NCBI GenBank assembly: GCA_012523185.1
Contig: JAAYIY010000037.1
Span: 1-64,000 of the forward strand
From: Clostridiales bacterium
GTDB taxonomy: Bacteria; Bacillota; Clostridia; Oscillospirales; Acutalibacteraceae
DNA length: 64,000 nucleotides
Direction: 5' to 3'
In this document: one piece after another, positions 35,251-43,058 of the stretch
Position numbering within the stretch: the stretch's first letter is position 1
Layout: each line of letters opens with the position of its first letter
The notes under the pieces: model-generated
Told to the model about the DNA's origin: nothing
The model's database searches: none
Seen by the model: only the letters and a program-made list of their open reading frames with translations
Translations under genes and position numbers: made by a program

Positions 35251-35910
35251 TTAAACTGAGAAAAAGCGCAGTTTACGCTCCAGCGCCCGAAACAGTATTG
35301 TAAGCACGCCGCAGAATAAAAGATAAAACACGCCTGAATAAAACAGCGGCCAAATCAAAGCGCTTGAGGTTATGTATCTTTGCGCCACAAAGATGATGTC
35401 GACCACAGCTATGATGCGGGCAAGCGACGTGTCTTTTACAAGCGTCATAATCTCGTTTGTCATCGGCGGCACAATTCGCTTTACAACCTGAAGAAGTGTT
35501 ATGTGGTAAAAAATCTGAGGCTTTGTCATCCCCAAAACATGACCCGCCTCATTTTGACCTTTCGGGACACCCTCAATGCCGCTTCTGTATATCTCTGAAA
35601 AGTAGCAGGAATAGTTTATAACAAAAGCGACGACAGCCGCAACCTCGCGGTTTGAAAATATTGTGGTTCCCCAAAGGATTCCCGGGCCGTAAAAGACCAC
35701 GAAAAGCTGAAGCATGAGGGGAGTTCCTCTTATCATCCACACAAATATACGCACAAGCCAGCGCACCGGGAAAAAACTGCTCATGGAGCCGAATGAGACA
35801 ATCAGCCCGAGCGGAAGAGAAAAGATGAGGGTCAGCAAAAACAGCTTGAAGGTGGCGGCAAAGCCGACAAGCAGGTGAAGCGTTACATCAAGAAATAATT
35901 CCATAAGCAT
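35251..35910 (-). CDS. polar amino-acid ABC importer, permease
   Basis: A 219-residue membrane permease of the HisM/GlnP type with about five hydrophobic segments. The Gly-Thr-Pro block (WMIRGTPLMLQLFVVFYGPG) and the EAA loop (SGIEGVPKGQNEAGHVLGM), which touches the ATPase, are clear. It lies between the binding protein and ATPase genes; only one permease gene is present, so it probably works as a homodimer. Confidence 0.93.
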   Translation of the reverse strand: MLMELFLDVTLHLLVGFAATFKLFLLTLIFSLPLGLIVSFGSMSSFFPVRWLVRIFVWMIRGTPLMLQLFVVFYGPGILWGTTIFSNREVAAVVAFVINYSCYFSEIYRSGIEGVPKGQNEAGHVLGMTKPQIFYHITLLQVVKRIVPPMTNEIMTLVKDTSLARIIAVVDIIFVAQRYITSSALIWPLFYSGVFYLLFCGVLTILFRALERKLRFFSV

Positions 35911-35925
35911 TCCTTAATTCAAAAT

Positions 35926-35948
35926 CCGGCAGGGAAAACCCCTGCCGG
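35926..35948 (-). promoter_or_regulatory. hairpin between binding protein and permease genes
   Basis: CCGGCAGGG-AAAA-CCCCTGCCGG forms a strong stem (35926-35948) in the 57 bp gap. Such hairpins protect the binding-protein mRNA or partly stop transcription, so that the binding protein is made in excess. That role is inference. Confidence 0.6.
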
Positions 35949-35967
35949 AAACAAGTGGTTTGATTTG

Positions 35968-36774
35968 TCAGTCGGTTATAAGGTTTACCTGATATTTTTC
36001 GGCAAGCGCCTGGAGCGTTCCGTCGGCAAGAAACTCGTCTGTAACAGCATTGACTTTTTCTACGAGGTTGCTTCCGGTGCGGAAACCAATCGCAAGGGTT
36101 TCATCCGCAAGAATAAGGCCGTCGATTATCATAAGGTCGGCATAAGCGCCGTGTCCGACAAGGTCGTCCGCCATTGTGGAATCCACCGCGGCGGCATCAG
36201 CTGTGCCTGCTGAAACCTCCATCAGCGAAGAAACAAGCGATTCGGAGGGCGTAAAGTCGGCCATGGAGAGGTTTTCATCGTCGGAAATCGCATCTTCTGA
36301 TGTTGAGCCGCCCTCTGCAACAAGCCTTGCGGAGACAAGCGATGCCGTGTCAGTGTATTTTGCGGCGTCAGCGCTGCGGATGACCACAACGACTGAATTG
36401 TGAATATAGCTCTTTGTGAAATCCATGTTTTCAGCGCGCGCCGGAGTGTATGTGACGCCGTTCCAAAGGCAGTCGACATTAAAAGCGTCAAGCTCTGTTT
36501 CCTTGTTGTCCCAGTCAATTTCGATAAACTTGGGCGTTATTCCAAGCTTTTTGCAGACGGCCTCGGCATATTCTGTGTCGAAGCCTATGAGGGTGCCGCT
36601 GTCGTCATAATAGTTCATGGGTTTATAGTTGGTGATGCCGATTACAAGATTGCCGTTTTCCTTGACATATTCCCAGTCGGACGCGGCCGATCTTTTGTCT
36701 CCGCAGCCGGAAAATGTGCAAAGGCAAAACAAAGCGGCAAAAGCAATGCAAAGAATCTTTTTTGTTTTTTTCAT
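35968..36774 (-). CDS. polar amino-acid ABC importer, substrate-binding lipoprotein
   Basis: A 268-residue solute-binding protein of family 3. Residues 1-23 form a lipoprotein signal with lipobox TFSGC. NGNLVIGITNYKPMNYYDDSG and IGFDTEYAEAVCKKLG are the family start. DCLWNGVTYTPARAENMDFTKSY is the ligand-loop region, and the mature chain ends FLADGTLQALAEKYQ. It catches polar amino acids outside the cell and passes them to the permease. It is the first gene of the operon; upstream I see a spaced repeat region but no clear promoter. Confidence 0.93.
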   Translation of the reverse strand: MKKTKKILCIAFAALFCLCTFSGCGDKRSAASDWEYVKENGNLVIGITNYKPMNYYDDSGTLIGFDTEYAEAVCKKLGITPKFIEIDWDNKETELDAFNVDCLWNGVTYTPARAENMDFTKSYIHNSVVVVIRSADAAKYTDTASLVSARLVAEGGSTSEDAISDDENLSMADFTPSESLVSSLMEVSAGTADAAAVDSTMADDLVGHGAYADLMIIDGLILADETLAIGFRTGSNLVEKVNAVTDEFLADGTLQALAEKYQVNLITD

Positions 36775-36842
36775 TTAAAAACCATCCTTTTCTGCGAAGG
36801 ACACGGGCAAAGCATGAAGCCTTGCGGTCCGACGCTGTGATT

Positions 36843-37008
36843 TTAAGTTACCGTCCGCATCTGCCGAAACAATGCCCTGTGGGACGGTGTGCCGCAGGGC
36901 AAGCGAAGGTAAGGGGTGAAGCTGTTTGGCTGCTGTCCGCCCCGCCGTGCTCGATTTTGGACAGAGCTGAAACGGCAAGCCAAAGGCAAAAACCATACCT
37001 CCCGCAAT
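36843..37008. other. GC-rich non-coding segment beside the repeat element
   Basis: This part of the 740 bp gap differs from its AT-rich flank. It holds a possible stem (GCCCTG at about 36871 with CAGGGC at about 36896). Several short open frames cross it, on both strands, but none has a start context that I trust. It directly abuts the repeat at 37009 and might be part of a larger mobile unit. I cannot identify it. Confidence 0.3.
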
Positions 37009-37188
37009 TTAAGGCAACACCGCGCAATGAGCGGCTGAAGCCTTTGTTGCACGCTTGCTTGCATCTTTTCCGCCATATCGCCCAAAAATGCTCGGCAATA
37101 CACAAAGTATTGCCAGCGCTTTTTAGACAACCTGACGAAAAATCTGACGGCGCAATCGCACAACAATTATTGTGCGGTGTTGCCTTAA
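37009..37188 (+). repeat. complete 180 bp MITE-like element
   Basis: The element begins TTAAGGCAACACCGCGCAAT and ends with ATTGTGCGGTGTTGCCTTAA, so its 20 bp ends are inverted repeats with one mismatch. The inside has no believable gene but holds smaller palindromes (CAATACAC with its mate TTGCC nearby, and the CACAA/TTGTG arms near the right end). Parts of it recur at 1-128, 4314-4358 and 12382-12422. Size, ends and lack of coding capacity are those of a non-autonomous DNA transposon. Confidence 0.75.
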
Positions 37189-37273
37189 CACGCTGCCAGT
37201 TTATCATGCTAAAGCAACGCTGAAATGAGTTTACCACACTTGCTTTTAAATTTCAAGTGCGAAACGGCAAAAC

Positions 37274-37316
37274 GGCATATATAAGTTTTAGCTGTGAATG
37301 GCATATATAAGTTTTA
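37274..37316 (+). repeat. 17 bp direct repeat, two copies 26 bp apart
   Basis: GGCATATATAAGTTTTA occurs at 37274-37290 and again at 37300-37316. It lies about 130 bp upstream of the promoter of the NahK-like gene. It may be a tandem operator or simply a small duplication. The remaining AT-rich stretch to 37447 shows nothing else. Confidence 0.5.
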
Positions 37317-37447
37317 ATTGAAAAGAAGAACGACACATGATATTATTAAACTTGATTGCAGAAAGCTTTTGAGATTACTTTTGCGGCGCCATGTTTTCAG
37401 CGCCAATATTCCAAATCTTAAATTACTTTTATTATTAAATTTTGAGA

Positions 37448-37476
37448 TTGACTGTTTTAACCAAAAAAGCTATAAT
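37448..37476 (+). promoter_or_regulatory. sigma-A promoter of the NahK-like gene
   Basis: TTGACT (37448-37453), 17 bp, TATAAT (37471-37476). A leader of about 35 bases leads to AAGGGTGG and the ATG at 37519. Confidence 0.75.
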
Positions 37477-37518
37477 ATTTTTGATATTTGACACTAATAT
37501 TTTTAAGGGTGGTTTTTA

Positions 37519-38628
37519 ATGCAAGACAAATACTTTGACGAGGACGAGATTTGTTCAAACTTTTGCTTTGACGGCGAATTTTTAGATTTACACCAGTCTA
37601 ACCATGGCCACATTAACAACACTTATGTAATTGACTTCCAAAAAGACGGCGCCATTAAACGCTATATTTTGCAGGAAATTAACACAAACGTTTTCAAAAA
37701 CCCCGACCAACTGATGGAAAATATCGAAAATGTAACGAAATATTTGGAGGGCATTATTGCCGCCGACGGCGGTGATGTCCTTCGCGAAACGCTCCGAGTT
37801 CACCGCACAGTCGACGGCAAGCCATACTATATCGACAGCAACGGCAGATATTGGAGAGTCTACAATTTCATAACCGACTCTTACACATGCCAATGCATTG
37901 ACTGCCCAAAAACATTTTATAACGCCGCAAAGGCCTTTGGCAAATTCCAGCGTATGCTTGCCGATTATCCATGCTCGACGCTCCACGAAACAATACCTAA
38001 TTTTCACAACACCGTCTCAAGGTTCAAGGACTTGAAGGAGGCGGTCAAAAACGATTTGTCGGGCAGGGCAAGCCTTGTCCGAGATGAGATTGAGTTTGCT
38101 TTTGCCCGCGAAAATGAAGTCGGAGTGCTTGTGGACTTGCTGCAAAAGGGCGAGCTTCCGCTGCGTGTGACGCACAACGACACAAAGCTCAACAACGTGA
38201 TGTTCGACAACAAAACAGGCAAAGGAATATGCGTAATCGACCTTGACACTGTCATGCCCGGTCTGTCGCTTTACGATTTTGGCGACAGCATCCGTTTCGG
38301 CGCAAACGTCGCGGCCGAGGATGAAAAAGACTTGTCGAAGGTTAAGCTGAGCCTTGAGCTTTATGAGCAGTACACGAAAGGATATCTTTGCGCCGCGGGC
38401 GAAAGCCTGACACAGCTTGAGATTGAGCTGCTTCCTTTTTCGGCAAAGCTGATGACATATGAGTGCGGGATAAGATTCCTCGGCGACTATTTGAACGGCG
38501 ATGTCTATTTTCGGACAGATTATCCGGAACACAACCTTGTCAGGTGCCGCACGCAATTTAAGCTTGTCGAGGAAATCGAGAAAAAGTTTGACAAGATGAT
38601 TGATATAACGAAAGAGTGCGTACAATAG
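37519..38628 (+). CDS. N-acetylhexosamine 1-kinase-like phosphotransferase
   Basis: A 369-residue kinase of the aminoglycoside/choline kinase fold. GHINNTYVIDF is the nucleotide loop, YILQEINTNVFKNPDQLMEN resembles the NahK group, VTHNDTKLNNVMFD is the catalytic loop (His-x-Asp...Asn), and CVIDLDTVMPG carries the metal-binding Asp. NahK enzymes phosphorylate N-acetylgalactosamine or N-acetylglucosamine at C1 in mucin and milk-sugar use. nagA, a phosphohexomutase and manA in the same window make that role plausible but do not prove it. Confidence 0.82.
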   Translation: MQDKYFDEDEICSNFCFDGEFLDLHQSNHGHINNTYVIDFQKDGAIKRYILQEINTNVFKNPDQLMENIENVTKYLEGIIAADGGDVLRETLRVHRTVDGKPYYIDSNGRYWRVYNFITDSYTCQCIDCPKTFYNAAKAFGKFQRMLADYPCSTLHETIPNFHNTVSRFKDLKEAVKNDLSGRASLVRDEIEFAFARENEVGVLVDLLQKGELPLRVTHNDTKLNNVMFDNKTGKGICVIDLDTVMPGLSLYDFGDSIRFGANVAAEDEKDLSKVKLSLELYEQYTKGYLCAAGESLTQLEIELLPFSAKLMTYECGIRFLGDYLNGDVYFRTDYPEHNLVRCRTQFKLVEEIEKKFDKMIDITKECVQ

Positions 38629-38714
38629 GCTTAAGAGGAGCCGCGCGCAAATAACGATGGCGAGGGTCATTGTGATTTCAGCATAAAAATCGATTGAAGG
38701 GAGAGAAAACCGCT

Positions 38715-39539
38715 TTGAAGAAAAAGCTGAACATAAAGTTAAAACCAGATAAAATCGCTGTTTTTTTAATAATGGCGGCGATTGTCGTCGGAGCTGTTTT
38801 TACTGCCGTATCCGGTTACAAAGCGACGCATATTTCAGATGAAAAGCTGGCGGAGTTTCGCGAAGCGTTTGATTTGCCGCGGCATTTTATGAATATCGCG
38901 AGCGCCGGCTGCTGCGGAAAGACGGCGAATACATTTGAGTCATTTTACGCGGCATACAAAAGCGGCGCGACCTGCATTGAGGTTAATGTCGCGTTTAGGG
39001 ACGGCGAAACACCCGTTCTTGCCCGCGGCAACGAATTTGTCACGGAACGCTCGGACACGCTTGAAAAGGTCTTGGATTTCGTCAAGGAGCATGACTTTAT
39101 AAGGCTTCTGTTAAACCTAAAGGAGTTTACAAACACCGACGCCGTTTTCTCGATGATAAACAAATACGGTCTGGCGGAATATGTTTATATTTCCGACGTC
39201 GACGCCGACAGCGCGGGCTTTTTGGCGGAGCGTTATCAAAACATTCATCTGCTGCTTACAGTCCCCGACAAAGCCGACTTAAGCGACGAGGACGTTTGCG
39301 CGTCACTTGTTGACAGCGCTCTTAAATATGGCGCGGCAGGTTTTAAATGCGACATGAGCAGGTTTTCTGATGAGTTCGGAGAAATGTTAAGGCAAAAGCT
39401 GCTTGCCTTTATTATTACCGGGGTTCAAAGCAAATATCAAATGTACGAAGCGCTTTCCCTGAATCCCGACGGCATCTTGACGCCCCATCCCAAAGTGCTT
39501 TATGATTTGATGCAATCAGAGGAACTGTTCAAAATGTGA
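38715..39539 (+). CDS. membrane-anchored glycerophosphodiesterase-like pseudoenzyme
   Basis: A protein of about 274 residues, started at TTG 38715 behind GGGAG. One helix (about residues 14-34) anchors it, with the domain outside the cell. The rest has the GDPD TIM-barrel pattern (NTFESFYAAYKSGATCIEVN, then LLLNLKEF and DGILTPHPKVLYDLM). The catalytic residues are changed: the His-Arg of the HRG motif reads Ser63-Ala64, the Asp of ExD is Asn91, and the second His position is Arg104. It is therefore probably not a phosphodiesterase and may bind a phospholipid head group or polymer. Confidence 0.7.
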   Translation: MKKKLNIKLKPDKIAVFLIMAAIVVGAVFTAVSGYKATHISDEKLAEFREAFDLPRHFMNIASAGCCGKTANTFESFYAAYKSGATCIEVNVAFRDGETPVLARGNEFVTERSDTLEKVLDFVKEHDFIRLLLNLKEFTNTDAVFSMINKYGLAEYVYISDVDADSAGFLAERYQNIHLLLTVPDKADLSDEDVCASLVDSALKYGAAGFKCDMSRFSDEFGEMLRQKLLAFIITGVQSKYQMYEALSLNPDGILTPHPKVLYDLMQSEELFKM

Positions 39540-39563
39540 CGGGAGAGCAACAAACGGGAAGAT

Positions 39564-39905
39564 ATGGCAATTGATGTTGTAAGCGAAGAAGAGCTGCGCT
39601 CCGCTCTTGCAAAATGGATGCTGAAAAACAGCCGAAGCTGCTCTTTTTATAAGGGCGGCTCGGCTGATGATTTTATTAAGGCGTTTAAGCTTCCCGACGC
39701 GGACTATAAGCTTGTCAGCGCACGGACGGAATATGACGGTGAACCGACTGCCGTGTTTAAGGCGCAAATAAAGCTTGCCGACTGGCAGACACGCGGTGCG
39801 TGTGAAAAGGTGTTTGAGTTTTATAAGTTGGCAAGGGTCGTCCCCGACAGTGGCGGAGGATTCCCGAACCTGGAAACGATAGGGTTTATTATCACGGCGC
39901 TTTAA
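39564..39905 (+). CDS. conserved-looking small protein, unknown
   Basis: A 113-residue acidic-to-neutral protein with a regular helix/strand pattern and no signal peptide or membrane segment. It begins VVSEEELRSALAKWMLKNS and ends with GFPNLETIGFIITAL. It starts 24 bp after the GDPD-like gene and may be in the same transcript as the NahK-like gene. I do not recognise a family. Confidence 0.55.
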   Translation: MAIDVVSEEELRSALAKWMLKNSRSCSFYKGGSADDFIKAFKLPDADYKLVSARTEYDGEPTAVFKAQIKLADWQTRGACEKVFEFYKLARVVPDSGGGFPNLETIGFIITAL

Positions 39906-39935
39906 TCAGACTTATGACAAAGACACAAAATTGCA

Positions 39936-39958
39936 GACGTCGGATTTTATTCGACGTC
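39936..39958 (-). terminator. terminator at the end of the phosphohexomutase gene
   Basis: GACGTCG (39936-39942) and CGACGTC (39952-39958) form a perfect 7 bp stem with the stop codon in the loop. On the minus strand it is followed by TGCAATTTTTG. It could serve both convergent transcripts. Confidence 0.55.
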
Positions 39959-41371
39959 GTTGTCCCACTTTGTCGAAATCTCCGGATATTCCGAAAGGAT
40001 TTCTCTGAATATCGCGCGGATTTTTTTCAGCTCGTCAAGCGTCACAGCCTCAAATATAAGGACAAGCTCCGGCAGGTTGGACGATGCTCTCACAAGCCCC
40101 CAACCGTTTTCAAACTGCACCCTTGCGCCGTTAATGTCGGAAACCTTCCCCGGATATCTCGCTTTAAAGATGTCGACTATCTTGTCAACCACTCCGTATT
40201 TGAGGTTGTCGGCGCAATGCGCCTTTATTTCCGGCGACGTGACATACTGCGGAAAACGCGCCGTCGCCTCCGCGATGCTGTCCTCGTCATGCGATAGCGC
40301 CTCGGCAAGCTTTGCCGCCACAAAAACGGCGTCGTCAAAGCCGAACCAGTCGTCCCCACCGACAAAGATGTGACCGCTGCGCTCACCGGCAAGGTCGGCG
40401 TTTAGCTCGCGCATCTTTGCTTTTATGTGCGAATGTCCTGTTTTCCACATGACCGGGACACCGCCGTTTTGCTCTATGACTTCGGTAAGCGCGCGCGAGC
40501 ATTTCACGTCATAAACAACAGTCGCGCCCTTTTTGCGCTTCAGGAGATTTTTGGCGAGATATGCAAGTATGATATCGCTCCATATGTTGTTCCCGCCGCC
40601 GTCGATAACGCCGAGCCTGTCGCCGTCGCCGTCAAACGACAGACCGAGATCCGCCTTGATGTAAGGGTGTGTGACCATCTCGCGCAGCTTTTCTCTGCCC
40701 TTTAAGTCGGATGGGTTCGGAAAATAGCGCGGATAAGTGATGTCCGGATCGCAGTTTAGCTGAAAAGTCATGCAGCCGAGCCGCTGAAACACTTCGTAAA
40801 TAAAAAGCCCCGCTCCGCCGTTGCCCGCGTCAAGCACGACTTTCGGCTTCTTGCCGCCCATATTTATGCGTGACACAATCTCGTCAATATAATCGCCGCG
40901 GACGTCGATTTCCTCATATGCTCCCTCTTGCGTTATGAGATATGGCTCGTCGCCGCTGTCGACAAGTCCGTAAACAGCTTTTATGTCGTCCGGCTCAAGG
41001 GTCTGCGAATAGCCCTTTGCAAGCTTGAACCCGGACCAGCCGTCGGGGTTGTGGCTTGCCGTTATCATCACTGCTCCCTCGCATTTCAGGAGATATTGCG
41101 CATAATAAACGACTGGACTTAAAGACAGGCCGACAAAAAAGACATCAATCCCCATTTCGCGGAGAGCTTTGACTGTCGCCTCGGCGAACGAGGGTGAGCA
41201 GGCGCGGTTGTCGTATCCGACGACGGCGCTTTTAATATTGCGCGTGATAAGATATTTTGAATATGCTTTTATGATGCGGTACACATTTTCGGGGCACAGC
41301 TCGTCTTTGCTGACTCTGCCTCTGATGTCATACTCACGAAACATACTGTCAAATTCCTGCGAAAAAGCCAT
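39947..41371 (-). CDS. phosphomannomutase/phosphoglucomutase
   Basis: A 474-residue alpha-D-phosphohexomutase. FDSMFREYDIRGRV starts domain 1; MITASHNPDGWSGFKL has the phosphoserine; SFDGDGDRLGVID is the Mg2+ loop; ERSGHIF, in AGERSGHIFVGG, is the sugar loop; and the C-terminal RASSNLPELVLIFEA binds the phosphate. The pattern is of the bifunctional phosphomannomutase/phosphoglucomutase type. It precedes no partner closely on its strand; cyclophilin and nagA lie upstream in the same direction and may form one operon (gap 14 bp). Confidence 0.92.
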   Translation of the reverse strand: MAFSQEFDSMFREYDIRGRVSKDELCPENVYRIIKAYSKYLITRNIKSAVVGYDNRACSPSFAEATVKALREMGIDVFFVGLSLSPVVYYAQYLLKCEGAVMITASHNPDGWSGFKLAKGYSQTLEPDDIKAVYGLVDSGDEPYLITQEGAYEEIDVRGDYIDEIVSRINMGGKKPKVVLDAGNGGAGLFIYEVFQRLGCMTFQLNCDPDITYPRYFPNPSDLKGREKLREMVTHPYIKADLGLSFDGDGDRLGVIDGGGNNIWSDIILAYLAKNLLKRKKGATVVYDVKCSRALTEVIEQNGGVPVMWKTGHSHIKAKMRELNADLAGERSGHIFVGGDDWFGFDDAVFVAAKLAEALSHDEDSIAEATARFPQYVTSPEIKAHCADNLKYGVVDKIVDIFKARYPGKVSDINGARVQFENGWGLVRASSNLPELVLIFEAVTLDELKKIRAIFREILSEYPEISTKWDNDVE

Positions 41372-41385
41372 CTGAACCAGCCTTT

Positions 41386-41859
41386 CTACTTGATTATTGT
41401 TATCGTTTTAATCTTTTGCTCCTCAAGAGGCATATCCATGGCGTTTGTGGCGGCACAGGCTATCTCGTCAACAACTTCGATTCCGTCTGTCACCTTTCCG
41501 AAAGCGGCATACTGTCCGTCAAGAAACTCGCCGTCCTGATGCATAATAAAAAACTGTGAGCTTGCCGAATTCGGATCCTGCGTCCTTGCCATGGAAACAA
41601 CCCCGCGCTTGTGCGAAATCGGGTTGTCGTGACCGTTGGCGTTAAATTCGCCCTTGATGCAGTCCTTGCTGCCGCCCATGCCGCTGCCCGTAGGGTCGCC
41701 GCCCTGTATCATAAACCCCGAAATTACGCGGTGAAAAATAAGCCCGTCATAAAATCCCTCACCGACAAGCTTTAAAAAGTTCGCGACAGTTGCAGGAGCC
41801 GATTCCGGATAAAGCTCAAGCTTGATTTTTTTACCGTTTTCCATTTCAATCTGAATCAT
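41386..41859 (-). CDS. cyclophilin-type peptidyl-prolyl isomerase
   Basis: A 157-residue cytoplasmic cyclophilin that speeds cis-trans turns at proline. The core LIFHRVISGFMIQGGDPTGSG and SKDCIKGEFNANG are characteristic, followed by GVVSMARTQDPNSASSQFFI and the final FGKVTDGIEVVDEI. The ATG directly follows the nagA stop, so the ribosome binding site AAGGAG lies within the last codons of nagA; the two are translationally coupled. Confidence 0.95.
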   Translation of the reverse strand: MIQIEMENGKKIKLELYPESAPATVANFLKLVGEGFYDGLIFHRVISGFMIQGGDPTGSGMGGSKDCIKGEFNANGHDNPISHKRGVVSMARTQDPNSASSQFFIMHQDGEFLDGQYAAFGKVTDGIEVVDEIACAATNAMDMPLEEQKIKTITIIK

Positions 41860-43047
41860 TTAATTCTCCTTATAAATAATATTTCCCATAACCATGGTCA
41901 TCTTTATGTTTATCCCGCTGTCAAAAAGGAGCAAATCAGCATCCGCGCCGGGAGCAATTACACCCTTTTTGCCGCTTAAGCCCAGCAGCTTCGCGGGGTT
42001 GTATGTTATCATCTTGACAGCTTCGGGAAGCGGCACGCCCGCGGATTCTGTCATGGTGCGCACAAGCCTGTCGGCAGTGCATACGCTGCCCGCAAACACT
42101 GTGCGGTCGGGCATGAACGCAACGCCTTTTTCGATGATTACACGCTGCCCCTTTTCAAGGCTTCCGAGGATGCTTTCTCGCTGTGACGTCCCGGCGGCAC
42201 GCATTGAGTCGGTGACAAGTATAAGCCGGTCGGCGCCCTTGCATTTATAAGCAAGACGCAAAAGCGGCGGCGGAAGGTGGCAGCCGTCGGCTATCAGCTC
42301 GGCGCTCATACCGTCAATAATATAAGCGCTTTCGACGACACCCGGAATGCGAAATCCGCCGCGGCGGGAGATTGTGGACATACCGCTGTAAAGGTGCGTT
42401 ATAAGCTTAAATCCGTTTTCATAGGCACACAGAACGTCGTCATAAGTCGCCGAGGAATGTGCGACAGAGGCGATAATTTTGTTGTCCGACAAGAAACGGG
42501 CAAATTCTTCGGAGCCGTCAAGCTCCGGCGCGGCGCTCCAGCGGACGATGCTTCCCTCTGACTTTTCAAAAATCCGCCTGTATTGCTCGGGGTTTGGGTT
42601 TGTGATATATTTTTCGTCCTGTGCGCCCTTGAATTCTTTTGAGAAGTATGGACCTTCAAGGTGCAGACCGAGCATTGCCGCCCCGTTATGACTGACGGAC
42701 TGTGCCGCCTTGTAAGCCTCGAAAACCTTATAAAGCTCGTTTTCGTCCCCGGCAAGCGTCGTCGGGAGAATGGAGGTTGTGCCGTGCGCCGCGTGTGTTT
42801 CGCAAGCGCGCAAAAAGGCTTCGGGAGCGGCGTCCATAAAGTCGCCGCCGCCTCCGCCGTGGCAGTGGATATCAATAAAACCCGGTGAGAGATAAGCTCC
42901 CTCACCGTCTATAATCTTTCCGCAAAAGCCTTCCGGCTCCGCCCCTATGTGCGCGATTTTGCGGCCGTCGACGACTGCGCACAAGCCTTTAAGAATCTCG
43001 CCGCCTGTTATCACGGCGGCATTTTTGATAAGAATCAACCGAGACAT
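41860..43047 (-). CDS. nagA: N-acetylglucosamine-6-phosphate deacetylase
   Basis: A 395-residue amidohydrolase that removes acetate from N-acetylglucosamine 6-phosphate. FIDIHCHGGGGGDFMDAAP has the HxH metal pair, LHLEGPYFSKEFKGAQ the Glu ligand, VAHSSATYDDV and THLYSGMS further His residues, and ILVTDSMRAAG the catalytic Asp. NagB is not in the window. It is the first gene of an operon with cyclophilin and the phosphohexomutase. Confidence 0.95.
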   Translation of the reverse strand: MSRLILIKNAAVITGGEILKGLCAVVDGRKIAHIGAEPEGFCGKIIDGEGAYLSPGFIDIHCHGGGGGDFMDAAPEAFLRACETHAAHGTTSILPTTLAGDENELYKVFEAYKAAQSVSHNGAAMLGLHLEGPYFSKEFKGAQDEKYITNPNPEQYRRIFEKSEGSIVRWSAAPELDGSEEFARFLSDNKIIASVAHSSATYDDVLCAYENGFKLITHLYSGMSTISRRGGFRIPGVVESAYIIDGMSAELIADGCHLPPPLLRLAYKCKGADRLILVTDSMRAAGTSQRESILGSLEKGQRVIIEKGVAFMPDRTVFAGSVCTADRLVRTMTESAGVPLPEAVKMITYNPAKLLGLSGKKGVIAPGADADLLLFDSGINIKMTMVMGNIIYKEN

Positions 43048-43058
43048 ATTTCCTCCCG

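Noticed and set aside
36714-37237. Open frames across the repeat and the GC-rich segment
   Set aside because: They run through the MITE-like ends and share sequence with the other non-coding copies; no ribosome binding site or homology supports them.
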